The notes below the pieces were generated by a model. It searched no databases and had not been told where the DNA came from. It worked only from the letters and a program-made list of their open reading frames with translations. This document shows, piece by piece, positions 18,407 through 27,437 of a DNA stretch of 64,000 nucleotides. The position numbers and the translations under genes are program-made. Positions within the stretch are counted from its first letter, which is position 1. Every line of letters starts with the position of its first letter. The stretch is from Streptomyces sp. Ru62 (GTDB lineage: Bacteria; Actinomycetota; Actinomycetes; Streptomycetales; Streptomycetaceae), in assembly GCF_002920615.1 (NCBI RefSeq), contig NZ_PQSU01000038.1, positions 21,836 through 85,835 of the forward strand, in the 5' to 3' direction.

Positions 18407-18835
18407 TCAGGGAGTGCCAGCGATCGCGCAGCCGCGGCACGGGGGACGGCCGCAGGTGCACTGCAGGATTCCGTCCAGCACCTCATGGTCGTGGTACAGG
18501 CACTTGTCGCGGCAGGTGTGGCGGGGGACGAAACCCGCCTGGAGCTCGTCCGGCCACGGCTCCTCGCCCTCCCGGCAGCGTGTGAAGCGCTCGGGGTCCA
18601 TGGCGTGCAGTTGCTGCATGCGTGCCCGGGCCTCGCCCTCCAGGGTGCCCGCTTGGGCGAGCATGCCCTTGAGCTGCTCGGCGAAGCCGGAGAACCTGGC
18701 GTCGCCGGTTCTCACGTGCGCCGCCTTCAGCGCCATGATGGCATTGCCCAGGAATCGCCGGGCATCTTGAAGATTGGTGACGTGGTGCAGCTGGATGCCC
18801 GTCACGCCCCTTACCCACACGGCCTCGTTGCTCAT
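18407..18835 (-). CDS. Cys-rich protein of unknown function, coupled to an adenylating enzyme
   Basis: 142 residues from ATG 18835. The ATG overlaps the stop of the upstream PaaK-like gene (ATGA), so they form one unit. The protein has helical, charged sequence (DARRFLGNAIMALKAAHVRT, FAEQLKGMLAQAGTLEGEAR) and a distinctive C-terminus with six Cys and several His (RHTCRDKCLYHDHEVLDG then CTCGRPPCRGCAIAGTP). That pattern suggests metal or iron-sulfur binding. No signal peptide. No family was recognised. Its function presumably serves whatever the adjacent adenylating enzyme activates (inference). Confidence 0.7.
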   Translation of the reverse strand: MSNEAVWVRGVTGIQLHHVTNLQDARRFLGNAIMALKAAHVRTGDARFSGFAEQLKGMLAQAGTLEGEARARMQQLHAMDPERFTRCREGEEPWPDELQAGFVPRHTCRDKCLYHDHEVLDGILQCTCGRPPCRGCAIAGTP

Positions 18836-19747
18836 TTGTCCACCTTCCGGTCTCGAATCGTCCTCTGGTGATCTGGCGAGCTGACGACCGTGTCCAGATA
18901 GGTGTGCCAGTACACGCCGGCGGTGATCAGGATCGTCGAGCGGCCAGGGCCCTGGGGCAGCACTCCGAAGTCGCTGTGGTACTTCTCGATCATTCCCTGG
19001 CCGCCGTAGACCAAGGCGAGGTCCCCGCGGCACAGGATTTCGTCGGCCGGTCGGCCGGTTTCGTGATCGACCACGAGGAATGAGGTGTCTGGGGGGGGCG
19101 GGTCGAAGACACACGGGGCGCCGGGGCCGTGCCGAGGATCAGGGTGCTGCCGCACATACCCATCAACGGGTCCCAGCGAGTATGTCGTTGCGCAACAGCT
19201 CCCGGCTGTCGGCGTCCAGGTGCGCACCGCCCCACACCACGCCTTTGACCTGGCGCTGGAGCAGTTCCAACAGAGCGTCGTCGCAGACCATCCGCTCCAG
19301 TAGTGGCGGGGTGGCCACCAGCACCTCGACCTGCTGTGTGCGCAGTATGCCGGCGGCCTGTTCCACCAGAACGCCCCCTCTCTCAAGGGCGCCGGCGATC
19401 CACGAGACGACATGCTCCAGCCATTCGCCGTAGGCGGGCAGCCGTTCGGGAGCGCCCGTGGTACCGCCGCTGTCGCAGCCCCCGGCGATGCGGTGGCCGC
19501 GAAGTCTCCGAGGCGCCAGGTCCCCCACCGGCACCTGCCGCAGCTCGTCGACGTGGTCCGGGACCAGCCTGAGATCCTCAACACCCTTCACGTCGGTCAG
19601 CGGGTCAAAGGGAAGGGCGGGGGCTCGCTTCAACCAGGACGCCGACCCGATGACCGAGCCGAAGTGCCAGCGCATGGCCGCGCGGATGAACCTCCCAGGG
19701 GCGCGGTGCACCGGCCGCCACAGGTCGAGCACGAAGAGGTCGGACAT
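18832..19747 (-). pseudogene. PaaK/LuxE-like adenylate-forming enzyme, frameshifted
   Basis: From ATG 19747 the frame runs about 190 codons, starting MSDLFVLDLWRPVHRAPGRF and containing the adenylation loop GGTTGAPERLPAYGEWLE, then hits a stop near 19164. Continuation is in other frames: PLMGMCGSTLILGTAPA, then FDPPPPDTSFLVVDHETGRP and PADEILCRGDLALVYGGQGM to TGA 18834-18832. The order matches phenylacetate-CoA ligase/acyl-protein synthetase-like enzymes, which activate a carboxylate as acyl-AMP. Two shifts are needed, one near a run of eight G (19091-19098), so either recent decay or sequence error is possible. The stop overlaps the next start. Confidence 0.75.
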
Positions 19748-19999
19748 GGCGTGCCTCCAGTAACTGCAGTCGCCCTTTCGTCGGCACAGTTCGCAACCGT
19801 GCTGGTCGGAGTCCGCCTACGACGCCTGACGAGGGACAAGCCCGCCTAGGACGACCTCCTCAAGACAAGCCCGTACGGCCGAGCGGCTCAACGGGTGTTC
19901 CAGCCAATGGAACGCTCCTCGGATCGGGGAAGGATTGGCCCTGGGCTGGGCCGCGCGTCGCCGACACAGCCTTCTACAGCGGCATCGTCTTCGACGTGC
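19748..19999. other. Intergenic, nothing recognised
   Basis: This is the upstream region of the PaaK-like unit. A mixed set of short open frames exists but none resembles a protein family. Confidence 0.4.
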
Positions 20000-20330
20000 T
20001 CACACCTCGCTGCGACGCAGCAGGCGAAGCTGCCAGACCAGTAGATGTGGCGCTTCAACCAAGGTGGCCGCCGGCAGCTTCCAGTCCTGGTTGCCCAGTT
20101 CGGGCAGCTTGGCCCGGGCCGGCGCGGCGAGCGCGGCCACGTTGTCGATGGCCGCTCTCTTGTACCGGGCGGCTACCTCCGGGGACACGTTGTGCTCCAG
20201 CACGCCGGCCTGGGCGCTGAGCAGGTCGCACAGCATTCGGCGGCCGGCAAGGGACTCGGCGAGCACGGCGGCGAACCGCTCGGCGCGCTCCCGTACCGGC
20301 GCTGCTCAGGAGGGCAGCAGGATTGGGCAA
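20000..20330 (-). pseudogene. TetR regulator, C-terminal remnant
   Basis: The minus-strand segment AGRRMLCDLLSAQAGVLEHN followed by VSPEVAARYKRAAIDNVAAL is the start of a common Streptomyces TetR ligand-binding domain. The DNA-binding N-terminus is missing and the sequence above 20260 is out of frame. The remnant is divergent from the SDR gene at 20438, which suggests it once was that gene's repressor. Confidence 0.65.
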
Positions 20331-20437
20331 GAGGTCGGGAGGATCTTTCTGTTCGCCAGGACGGCGGCGCGGTTGGCTTGAGGTGTCACATTCCGTACGG
20401 AGCCTTCAGGGCTCCGGATGCCCAGGAGGCACACCAG

Positions 20438-21196
20438 ATGAAGGTAGCCGTCGTCACCGGCGCCAGTTCCGGCATCGGCCAGAGCGCGGCCGTCCAGATC
20501 GCCAGGCGCGGGTCGGGCGTCATCCTGACCTACAACTCCAACGAGCGGGGCGTCCAGGACACCGTCCGCGAGATCGAGCAGTCGGGCGGCACCGCCGTGG
20601 CGCTGCGCCTGGACATCGGCGACACGGCCGGCTTTCCCGCCTTCCGTGAGGCGGTGGCCGGTGCCCTGCGTGAGACGTTCCAGCGGAACTCCTTCGACCA
20701 CTTGGTCAACAACGCGGGTTTCGCCGGGAGGGCGATGATCGAGGAGGCCACTGAGCAGGAGTTCGTCAAGCTCACCGACGGCCTGTTCAAGGGGCCGTTC
20801 TTCCTCACCCAGACCCTGCTGCCGCTGCTGGCCGACGGCGGTGCCATCGTCAATCTGACCAGCAATTCGACTCTGCCCCAGGTGACCGTGCCCGGTTACT
20901 CCGTCTATGCGGCCCTCAAGGGCGCCATGGTGGTCCTCACCCGCTACATGGCCAAGGAGTTCAGCGCTCGCGGCATCCGCGTCAACTCCGTCGCCCCCGG
21001 CGCCACCCGCACCCGCTTCGCCGATGACGCTTTCGCAAGGAACCCCGAGATCATTCCGGACCTGGCGAAGACGTTCGCTCTCGGCCGGATCGGCGAACCC
21101 GACGACATCGGCATGGTCGTGGCCATGCTGGTCTCCGAGGAGGGGCGCTGGATCACCGGCCAGGACATCGAGGTCTCGGGCGGCCAGAACCTCTGA
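20438..21196 (+). CDS. Short-chain dehydrogenase/reductase (FabG-like)
   Basis: 252 residues from ATG 20438, with AGGAGG 8 bases upstream. Classical SDR: VAVVTGASSGIGQSAAVQIA for cofactor, NNAGFAG, Ser in NLTSNSTLPQ, YSVYAALKGA with the catalytic Tyr and Lys, and the C-terminal WITGQDIEVSGGQNL. The GASSGIG motif followed by YNSNERG points to NADP preference. The substrate is unknown. A dead TetR repressor lies divergent to it and an AraC regulator gene follows on the same strand 80 bases downstream. Confidence 0.93.
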   Translation: MKVAVVTGASSGIGQSAAVQIARRGSGVILTYNSNERGVQDTVREIEQSGGTAVALRLDIGDTAGFPAFREAVAGALRETFQRNSFDHLVNNAGFAGRAMIEEATEQEFVKLTDGLFKGPFFLTQTLLPLLADGGAIVNLTSNSTLPQVTVPGYSVYAALKGAMVVLTRYMAKEFSARGIRVNSVAPGATRTRFADDAFARNPEIIPDLAKTFALGRIGEPDDIGMVVAMLVSEEGRWITGQDIEVSGGQNL

Positions 21197-21276
21197 CCAA
21201 GCGCCCGCGATGACATCCCTTTCCCGATCCTGCTGCGACACAGCAGGCTGAGACGGGTCCGTGCAAGGGTGAAGGC

Positions 21277-22176
21277 ATGCTTCTGGACGAGATGCGCGAG
21301 CTGCTGAACCGGCATGCGCGCCCCGATTTCACGACAGCGATCGATGGTGTTCAGGCGTGCCGATTCGACCAGCGCAGCGCTCCTGCCGCGGGCATGTCCG
21401 GCACCGTGCTGGCGGTGATCGCCCAGGGCGGCAAGCGCCTCGCCCTGGGCGAGCGCCTGTACGAATACGGACCCGGTCAGTACCTCGTCAGCTCGGTCGA
21501 TCTTCCCGTCACCGGCCACGTCATCGACACCGGGCAGCCCACCCTCGGCTTCGGTATGACCCTCGACCCCGCCGACATCGCTCAGCTGCTCCTGGACGCC
21601 GACCCCCGCGACCTGCCTGCCCCGGCACCCACCGCACCCGTCGGCATCGCGGTCAGCCAGGCCCCCTCGGAACTGCTGGATGCCATCGTCCGGCTGCTGC
21701 GGTTGTTGGACCGGCCCGCCGACCGCAAGATCCTCGCCCCGCTGGTCAAACGGGAGATCCTCTGGTATCTGCTGCGCGGCGAGCAAGGCCCCGCCATCCG
21801 GCAGCTCGGCCTGGCGGACAGCGGACTGGCCCACATCAGCCGGACGGTCCGGCAGATCCGAGAGCACTACGCGGAGACGTTCCGGGTCGAAGACCTCGCA
21901 CAGACAGCGGGTATGAGCGTGTCCGCGTTCCACCGCAACTTCCACGCCGTGACGGGAATGAGCCCCATCCAGTTCCACAAGCGCATCCGCCTGCAGGAAG
22001 CCCGGTTGCTCCTGGCCAGCCGCCCCTCCGACGTCACCGGCGTCGGCCACACCGTCGGCTACGCGAGCTCCTCACAGTTCAGCCGCGAGTACCGCCGTAT
22101 GTTCGGCGCGCCACCCAGCCAGGATGCGGTCCGTCTCCGGGCCAAGCCACCCGTACCCGCCGCAGCCCTGCCCTGA
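21277..22176 (+). CDS. AraC-family regulator with AraC_N domain
   Basis: 299 residues. The first about 170 form an AraC_N cupin-like effector domain (GERLYEYGPGQYLVSSVDLP is characteristic). The last about 100 are a double helix-turn-helix (VEDLAQTAGMSVSAFHRNFH, then VTGVGHTVGYASSSQFSREY). These regulators typically activate one neighbouring oxidoreductase gene in response to a small carbonyl compound. The preceding SDR on the same strand is the obvious candidate (inference). Length is normal. Confidence 0.94.
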   Translation: MLLDEMRELLNRHARPDFTTAIDGVQACRFDQRSAPAAGMSGTVLAVIAQGGKRLALGERLYEYGPGQYLVSSVDLPVTGHVIDTGQPTLGFGMTLDPADIAQLLLDADPRDLPAPAPTAPVGIAVSQAPSELLDAIVRLLRLLDRPADRKILAPLVKREILWYLLRGEQGPAIRQLGLADSGLAHISRTVRQIREHYAETFRVEDLAQTAGMSVSAFHRNFHAVTGMSPIQFHKRIRLQEARLLLASRPSDVTGVGHTVGYASSSQFSREYRRMFGAPPSQDAVRLRAKPPVPAAALP

Positions 22177-22259
22177 GAGTCGGCAGTCGAGCGGCTCGCC
22201 GCCGGGCGGCCCAGGCGCCGTGCCGACTTGACGCGATCGCCTAAAGGTCCAGACCGGAA

Positions 22260-22453
22260 CGCGAGTGGGTGCATCTTCCGCAGAGGTACGGCAACTGGCG
22301 CGGTGCCTACAACCGGCTGCGGACGTGGGCCGTCGACGGCACCCGGGAGCGGGTGTTCACCGCGCTGGTGGCCCAGGGCGAGCGAAGGAGGACCTGAGCT
22401 GGGCCGTCTCGGTTGACTCCACGATCGTGCGGGCTCATCAGCACGCGGCTCCT
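22260..22453 (+). pseudogene. IS5-family transposase, N-terminal fragment
   Basis: The segment reads EWVHLPQRYGNWRGAYNRLR and DGTRERVFTALVAQ, then one frame over AKEDLSWAVSVDSTIVRAHQ with the first catalytic Asp of the DDE domain. It breaks off into TraA-helicase sequence just after HQHAAPG. One frameshift and truncation make it inactive. Confidence 0.85.
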
Positions 22454-22502
22454 GGCTGCGCCATTGCGGCCGCGCCACCGACGGAAAGACGGGGGACGAG
22501 GA

Positions 22503-23312
22503 CTTCCGGCTACCGTCCCGGCCACGTCGTCCTCATCGACGAGGCGGGTATGGCCAACATCCTGCTGCTCGGCCGGGTCCTCGCCGACGCGTCCGCCGCC
22601 GGGGCGGTGGTGCGCCTGCTCGGCGACCCGCACCAGCTCGCCGCCATCTAGGCCGGGGCGGGGCAGCCTGCCGGCCCATCGCCCGGGTCGGCGACGCGAT
22701 GGAACTCGACCAGCTGCACCGCTTCCGCGTACCCGGGGAAGCCGATGCCTCCCTGGTCCTGCGGGACGGCGCAGAGACTCGGGCGGTCTTCGACCGGTAC
22801 CGGGGCAAGGGCCGGATCGTCGCCGGAACCTACGAAGCGATGTACGACGCGGTATTCAACGCCTGGGCCAAGGACCTGGGCAAGGGGATCACCTCGCCGA
22901 TGACGGCCGCCGACACGACGACCGTGGACCGCCCTGAACCGGCTCGCCCAGGTCTGGCACACCGCGACCGGCACCGTCGACACCCGCCAGGCCGCACCCC
23001 GGCGCGCCGGGCAGCGCACCCATGTCGGCGACATCATCGTCACCCGTCTCAATCGGCGATGAAATGACCGTGAGCGGCGGACGCGACTTCATAAAGAGCG
23101 GTGACACCTGGACCGTCCAGCAGATCCTCCCGGACGGGGACGTGCTGGTCCGCCACACCCAGCACCGTGGCCGGATCCGCCTGCCCGCCGATTACCTGGC
23201 CGCACGGTGCGACCTCGGCTACGCCTCCACCGTCCGCCGCGCCGCCGCCACACCGGGGCAGTTGTCCGCCCAGTACGCAGATGTCACCGAGCGTGCCACC
23301 ACCGCCGGCTGA
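22503..23312 (+). pseudogene. TraA/TrwC-type conjugative helicase domain, degraded
   Basis: Walker B of a RecD-like ATPase is visible in GHVVLIDEAGMANILLLGRV, followed by VVRLLGDPHQLAAI and an in-frame TAG near 22649 where Glu is usual. Other frames continue with MELDQLHRFRVPGEADASLV, RGKGRIVAGTYEAMYDAVFN, then MTVSGGRDFIKSGDTWTVQQ and GRIRLPADYLAARCDLGYAS. These are the ordered motifs of the helicase half of MobF relaxases, spread over three frames. The relaxase half of this gene type is at 51824-52995, about 29 kb away on the same strand. Confidence 0.85.
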
Positions 23313-23550
23313 CCGGCCTGCTCGAGCGCACCTTCAGCGCCAGCCGGGCCGCGATGTTCATGGCCGCCGATGCCCACCCAGTCACCCGGGCACAGAGCGC
23401 GCTTAGCTGCGGCGTGCCGCGCGGTGGGCTCACACCAGACATCTACCGCAGGGGTCGTCCTGCGAGCAGCAGCAACGGATGATCAACCCATGCGAGGCAG
23501 CTTCCACGACGTCCCCTTGACCGTGCTCTTCCCGTCCCTGCCGCCACCTC

Positions 23551-23640
23551 TTACGCAAGACCGTCGAGCGGGCGACCGCCCGGTTCAAGCAGCACCGAGC
23601 GGTCACCAATCGCTACGACAAGCGCGGCTACGTCTTCCCG
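23551..23640 (+). pseudogene. IS5-family transposase, C-terminal scrap
   Basis: Thirty codons include RKTVERATARFKQHRAVTNR and YDKRGYVF, the terminal block with the catalytic Glu of IS5 transposases. No other part of the gene is adjacent. Confidence 0.75.
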
Positions 23641-23737
23641 TCACCGAGATGGCGGCAGGCCTCGTCGTTACGGAACGTGATGACATGGACAGGTGCTAGC
23701 GGTCAGCCGTAACGCGGGCGGTATGGCCGGGGAGGCC

Positions 23738-24754
23738 TCAGCGGCGCCGCAGGCGTTTGTCGGTGATGGGCGGGGTGGGGCTGATGTAGAAGTCTCCGGA
23801 GTGGAGGTCGACGCCGGGCGGCACGATGTCGTCGATGCGGTCGAGGAGGTCGTCACCGAGTTCGACGTCGGCGCCGGCGAGAAGGTCGGCTAGGTGCTCA
23901 GGGCGGCGGGGTCCGATCAGCACGGCGGTGACGGCCGGGTGTGCGCGGACGAAGGCGATGGCCAGGTGGGGCAGGGGCAGGCCGGCCTCGGAGGCCAGTG
24001 CGGTGAGCTTCCGCACGGCCTCTGCCTTGGCACGTACACCGGACCGAGACATGTCGAACACCTGTGCACCGCGTCCGGCGTTGCGGTGGCCGGTGGTGGG
24101 GTCGGCGCGGCCGGAGAGCCACCCGGAGTTGAGCGGGCCGAAGGTGAGCACACCCATGCCGTAGCGCTGGGCGGTGGGCAGCACCCGGTTCTCGACGCCC
24201 CGGGTGAGGATCGAGTACGGCGGCTGCTCGGTGCGGAACCTGTGGTGTCCGCGTCGCTCGGCCACCCACTGTGCTTCCACGATTTCGTCGGGGGAGAAGA
24301 ACGAGCCGCCGATGGCGCGGACCTTCCCCGCCCGAATCAGGTCGGAGAGGGCGGCGAGGGTCTCGTCGATGTCGGTGTCCGGGTCGGGCCGGTGCATCTG
24401 GTACAGATCGATGTAGTCGGTGTCCAGACGGCGGAGGCTGTCCTCCACGGCGCGATGGATCCAGCGTGACGAGCCGCCACGCCGGTTGGGATCGTCGCCC
24501 ATCGGCAGTCCGAACTTGGTGGCCAGCACGACATCGTTCCGGCGGCCCTTGATCGCCTTTCCGACGATCACCTCCGATTCACCGCCGGAGTACACGTCAG
24601 CGGTGTCGATGAGGTTGATACCGGCGTCGAGCGCGGTGTGGATCATTCGGACCGACTCGTCGTGATCGGTGTTGCCCATGGCGCCGAACATCATCGCACC
24701 CAGTGCGTACTCGCTCACAGACAGCCCTGTGCCGCCGAGGATTCTCCGCTTCAT
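23738..24754 (-). CDS. Aldo/keto reductase
   Basis: 338 residues from ATG 24754; an in-frame start 15 codons upstream lacks a ribosome site. The catalytic tetrad of the AKR fold is present: Asp and Tyr in LIDTADVYSGGESE, Lys in VLATKFGLPMGDD, His in DLYQMHRPDPD. The C-terminal NADP-binding strand has AVLIGPRRPEHLADLL. It would reduce aldehydes or ketones in the cytoplasm. It is divergent from the MmyB-type regulator at 24900, with nested palindromes in the 145-base gap, so control by that regulator is likely (inference). Confidence 0.95.
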   Translation of the reverse strand: MKRRILGGTGLSVSEYALGAMMFGAMGNTDHDESVRMIHTALDAGINLIDTADVYSGGESEVIVGKAIKGRRNDVVLATKFGLPMGDDPNRRGGSSRWIHRAVEDSLRRLDTDYIDLYQMHRPDPDTDIDETLAALSDLIRAGKVRAIGGSFFSPDEIVEAQWVAERRGHHRFRTEQPPYSILTRGVENRVLPTAQRYGMGVLTFGPLNSGWLSGRADPTTGHRNAGRGAQVFDMSRSGVRAKAEAVRKLTALASEAGLPLPHLAIAFVRAHPAVTAVLIGPRRPEHLADLLAGADVELGDDLLDRIDDIVPPGVDLHSGDFYISPTPPITDKRLRRR

Positions 24755-24817
24755 GACAGATGTTGCCCCTCTTGTGCTGGACGATCGGCGATCAGCCAAA
24801 CACCCACTGCATCGCTC

Positions 24818-24871
24818 TGCCAGGCCCGCCCGAACCGGGGGTCTGGCAGACCCCCTTTCGGGGCCCTGGCA
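24818..24871. promoter_or_regulatory. Nested palindromes between AKR and XRE genes
   Basis: A perfect palindrome GGGGGTCTGGCAGACCCCC covers 24837-24855. Around it, TGCCAGGCCC (24818-24827) and GGGCCCTGGCA (24861-24871) are inverted with one extra base. The whole block sits centrally between two divergent starts and is the best operator candidate for the MmyB-type regulator. Confidence 0.6.
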
Positions 24872-24899
24872 ACTGTGGGCGGCGGATTAGTGTGGAGAC

Positions 24900-25868
24900 A
24901 TGGTCGATGAGACGAACACGGAGCTGCGCGATTTCCTGCGGTCCCGCCGCGCCAAGATCACCCCAGACGCGGCCGGGGTCCTCCCGTCGTCCGGCCCACG
25001 CCGGGTACCGGGGCTGCGGCGCGAGGAGGTCGCCCAGCTCGCGGACGTCAGCGTCGACTACTACGTCCGCCTCGAACGAGGCCGGCACGTGAACGTCTCA
25101 GCCACAGTACTCGAGTCGATCGCACGAGCCCTGCGCCTGAACGACCTGGAGCGCGCCCACCTGTTCCGCATCGCCAAACCGGCCCGCAACCCAGCCCGCT
25201 CGCCGGAACCGCAGCGCGTCCGCCCGGGTCTGCGCCTGCTGCTCGACAGCATCACCGACGTACCTGCCCTGGTGCTGGGCCGCCGCATGGACATCCTCGC
25301 CGGCAATCACCTCGCCCGCGCGCTCTACTCGGACTTCGAGGCCCTGCCCGTCCGAAGCCGCAACATGGCACGCCTGACATTCCTCGACGACTACTTCCGC
25401 TCGCTCTACGTCGACTGGGAGAACGCTGCCCGCGGCATCGTCGCCTCCCTGCGCCTGTACGCCGGACGTCATCCGCGCGACCCCGTCCTGGCCGAGCTGG
25501 TCGAAGAGCTCTCGCTGCAGGACGAAGACTTCCGTCGCTGGTGGGCCGATCACGACGTTTTCCAGCGCACCCACGGAACCAAGCACCTGCGCCACCCCGT
25601 CGTCGGCGACCTGGTGCTGGGCTACGAGGCGTTCACCCCCGTCGACGATCCCGAACAGACCCTCGGAATGTCCACGGCCGAGCCAGGCTCGCCCACTGCC
25701 GAACGCCTTGCGCTGCTGGCCCGCTGGGCGCCGTCGGCACCCAACCGCGCTGCAGCCGCAGCGGCGTCCGGGGCCGCGTCCTGCCCCAGCGGGAGGGTCC
25801 CAACCGCCAGCCGACCCCCACTGCAGGCGGCACCTCCGGCACAAAGTGGGGGACCGGAGCGCCGGTGA
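24900..25868 (+). CDS. XRE-type regulator with MmyB-like ligand domain
   Basis: 322 residues. The N-terminal HTH is RVPGLRREEVAQLADVSVDY followed by YYVRLERGRHVNVS, the standard actinobacterial XRE/MmyB signature. The MmyB-like ligand domain (LGRRMDILAGNHLARALYSD, later LRHPVVGDLVLGYEAF) spans about residues 105-260 and binds a fatty-acid-like ligand in the structurally known member. The last about 45 residues are Ala/Pro-rich and probably disordered. It is divergent from an aldo/keto reductase, an arrangement very common in Streptomyces, and most likely represses it. Confidence 0.94.
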   Translation: MVDETNTELRDFLRSRRAKITPDAAGVLPSSGPRRVPGLRREEVAQLADVSVDYYVRLERGRHVNVSATVLESIARALRLNDLERAHLFRIAKPARNPARSPEPQRVRPGLRLLLDSITDVPALVLGRRMDILAGNHLARALYSDFEALPVRSRNMARLTFLDDYFRSLYVDWENAARGIVASLRLYAGRHPRDPVLAELVEELSLQDEDFRRWWADHDVFQRTHGTKHLRHPVVGDLVLGYEAFTPVDDPEQTLGMSTAEPGSPTAERLALLARWAPSAPNRAAAAAASGAASCPSGRVPTASRPPLQAAPPAQSGGPERR

Positions 25869-25877
25869 ACCCGGTCA

Positions 25878-26069
25878 GTCTGCCAGTGCAACGGGGAGCA
25901 CTTGGCGGGTGCCAAGGCCGCCGTCGCCCCGGTGCAGGGCGCGAACTGCGGTCAGTCGGGCCGCTGGACGCGGCGCGAGCGCCAGGAGCAGGAGCGCCTG
26001 CGCCAGGAGGCAGAGGAACAGGCCGCCGCGCAGAAGGCCGGCGGCTGGCTCTCCCGCTTCCGTACCTGA
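25878..26069 (+). pseudogene. C-terminal remnant of a small charged protein
   Basis: A frame ending at TGA 26067-26069 reads CNGEHLAGAKAAVAPVQGAN, then RRERQEQERLRQEAEEQAAA and KAGGWLSRFRT. The Cys-x-Cys-x-Gly-x-His start and coiled-coil Glu/Gln/Arg tail look like real protein. No credible start codon exists within the frame, so the 5' part seems lost. No family recognised. Confidence 0.4.
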
Positions 26070-26160
26070 CCCGGGTAAGCGGCAGCGATCGACCACGCGG
26101 GCTTGCCCAGGCGGTGCTGGGCAAGCCCGCGTTGTCGGTGGCGGCTGCAAAGCTGATCAG

Positions 26161-26457
26161 ATGAACGGCGATGAGCAGCTGCTGAACGGCCGGGTCTACG
26201 GCGCGGAACACGACGACCCCAACCCCGGCCCGCTCCCACACCGGACCTACGCCGAACTGGTCGGCGGGCCGTTGGACGGCCTGCTGCTGGACATCCACGG
26301 GTGGCGGACCGAGGAAGTCGACGACGGTGCCGCCCTGTCCACCGAACTCGGACGGTGGCCCGGCGGCCGCGCCTTGTACGACCCGCGCCTCGGCGAACCC
26401 CGCACGCCCGGCCCGGGTGTGAGCTGCCGCTTCTACTACTCCGGCGACACACCCTGA
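26161..26457 (+). CDS. Small hypothetical protein
   Basis: 98 residues from ATG 26161. It contains YAELVGGPLDGLLLDIHGWR, a motif type common in small actinophage and plasmid proteins, and ends in an aromatic strand (VSCRFYYSGDTP). There is no signal peptide or membrane helix. No function is known. It stands alone between a gene remnant and a broken gene on the other strand. Confidence 0.6.
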   Translation: MNGDEQLLNGRVYGAEHDDPNPGPLPHRTYAELVGGPLDGLLLDIHGWRTEEVDDGAALSTELGRWPGGRALYDPRLGEPRTPGPGVSCRFYYSGDTP

Positions 26458-26512
26458 CCACAGGCCCGACCATGGGCCCGACCACGGCACCGGCCGCCCC
26501 GACCACGGCAGG

Positions 26513-27064
26513 TCAGGAGTCGGTGATGTGGTCGAATCCGCTCAGCATCGGCGTCAGCTCCTGAGCGCACCCGCACGGCGTGCACAGCCGCGTCCCCGGG
26601 TTCTCCGCGACGTTCAACGCGTGCTCCACGTCGAGCGGCGGCGCGTCCTGCAAAGCCTCTTCGCATTCCGGCGCGTGCAGCACGCCCCGGGCCGGGCCCC
26701 GCCCCTCACGCACCTTCGCCAGCACCCACCCCGAAGGCCGGCGCTCCCCGAGCACCTCTCGGACCGCCGACTTTGGTGACGGCTCCAACCGCTCGGTGGC
26801 GACCTGGTCGTAGTCGATGCCGTCGACCGGCCGCACATGGTCGGGAGTCCGAACCCACACCCGGTACTCCGCCGCCTCCACCCCGGCGTCCTCAAGGTCC
26901 CGGTACGACGGCGGCCCCACCAGGTACAGTTAACCTGTCTCGGTCTGCTGCTGCCTCCACAGCCGCGCGACGACCTCTTGCTCCAGATGACCGAGCACCG
27001 GATCCGCGGGCAACACGACCCGCACCGGCACCGGCTGGGCCGCGTCGTCGGAAGGCTTGGTCAC
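26513..27064 (-). pseudogene. DUF6233-like Cys-containing protein interrupted by one in-frame TAA
   Basis: From GTG 27064 the frame reads 44 residues (start VTKPSDDAAQPVPVRVVLPA), meets TAA at 26932-26930, and continues in the same frame for 139 residues: LYLVGPPSYRDLEDAGVEAA, YRVWVRTPDHVRPVDGIDY, RRPSGWVLAKVREGRG, and RLCTPCGCAQELTPMLSGFD. The product is complete apart from the single stop. The CxxCxC block suggests metal binding. A separate start at GTG 26920 could still give the C-terminal 135 residues. Family assignment is tentative; function unknown. Confidence 0.65.
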
Positions 27065-27221
27065 GGCCCCACGGTAGACAGCCCGACCCCCGAGGCCCCC
27101 ACCGGAAGGGCGTTGTGACGACGCAGCACGGTTGGCGAATCAGCACGCTTGTTGGCAAACGTCGGCGATGTTGCGGTGCGTTGTTGGGTGTCTTTTTGGT
27201 CACGGACCTCGCTGCCTGAGC

Positions 27222-27437
27222 ATGACGAAGATCCTCAGTCTCGCCCTCGGCGCCGCAGCCGTCACAGGCATTGCCACCCTCGCGCTCGCCGCCCCCAGGC
27301 AGGACCCCACGCCGTTGGGTCTCGTCGGAAACACCTTCGACGTGATCGGCCTCCCGGCCCAGAACCTGAACGGAAACGGGCACGTGCACTCACCAGGCGT
27401 GGGAACAACGCGGTGGCTACTGACGTTGTTGCCGTGA
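27222..27437 (+). CDS. Small secreted protein, probably 3'-truncated by an IS element
   Basis: 71 residues beginning with a clear Sec signal peptide (MTKILSLALGAAAVTGIATL then ALAAP, cleavage after ALA). The mature part is short (TPLGLVGNTFDVIGLPAQNL). The stop lies inside the end of the IS630-type element that occupies 27417-28515, so the true C-terminus was probably removed. No family recognised. Confidence 0.5.
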   Translation: MTKILSLALGAAAVTGIATLALAAPRQDPTPLGLVGNTFDVIGLPAQNLNGNGHVHSPGVGTTRWLLTLLP

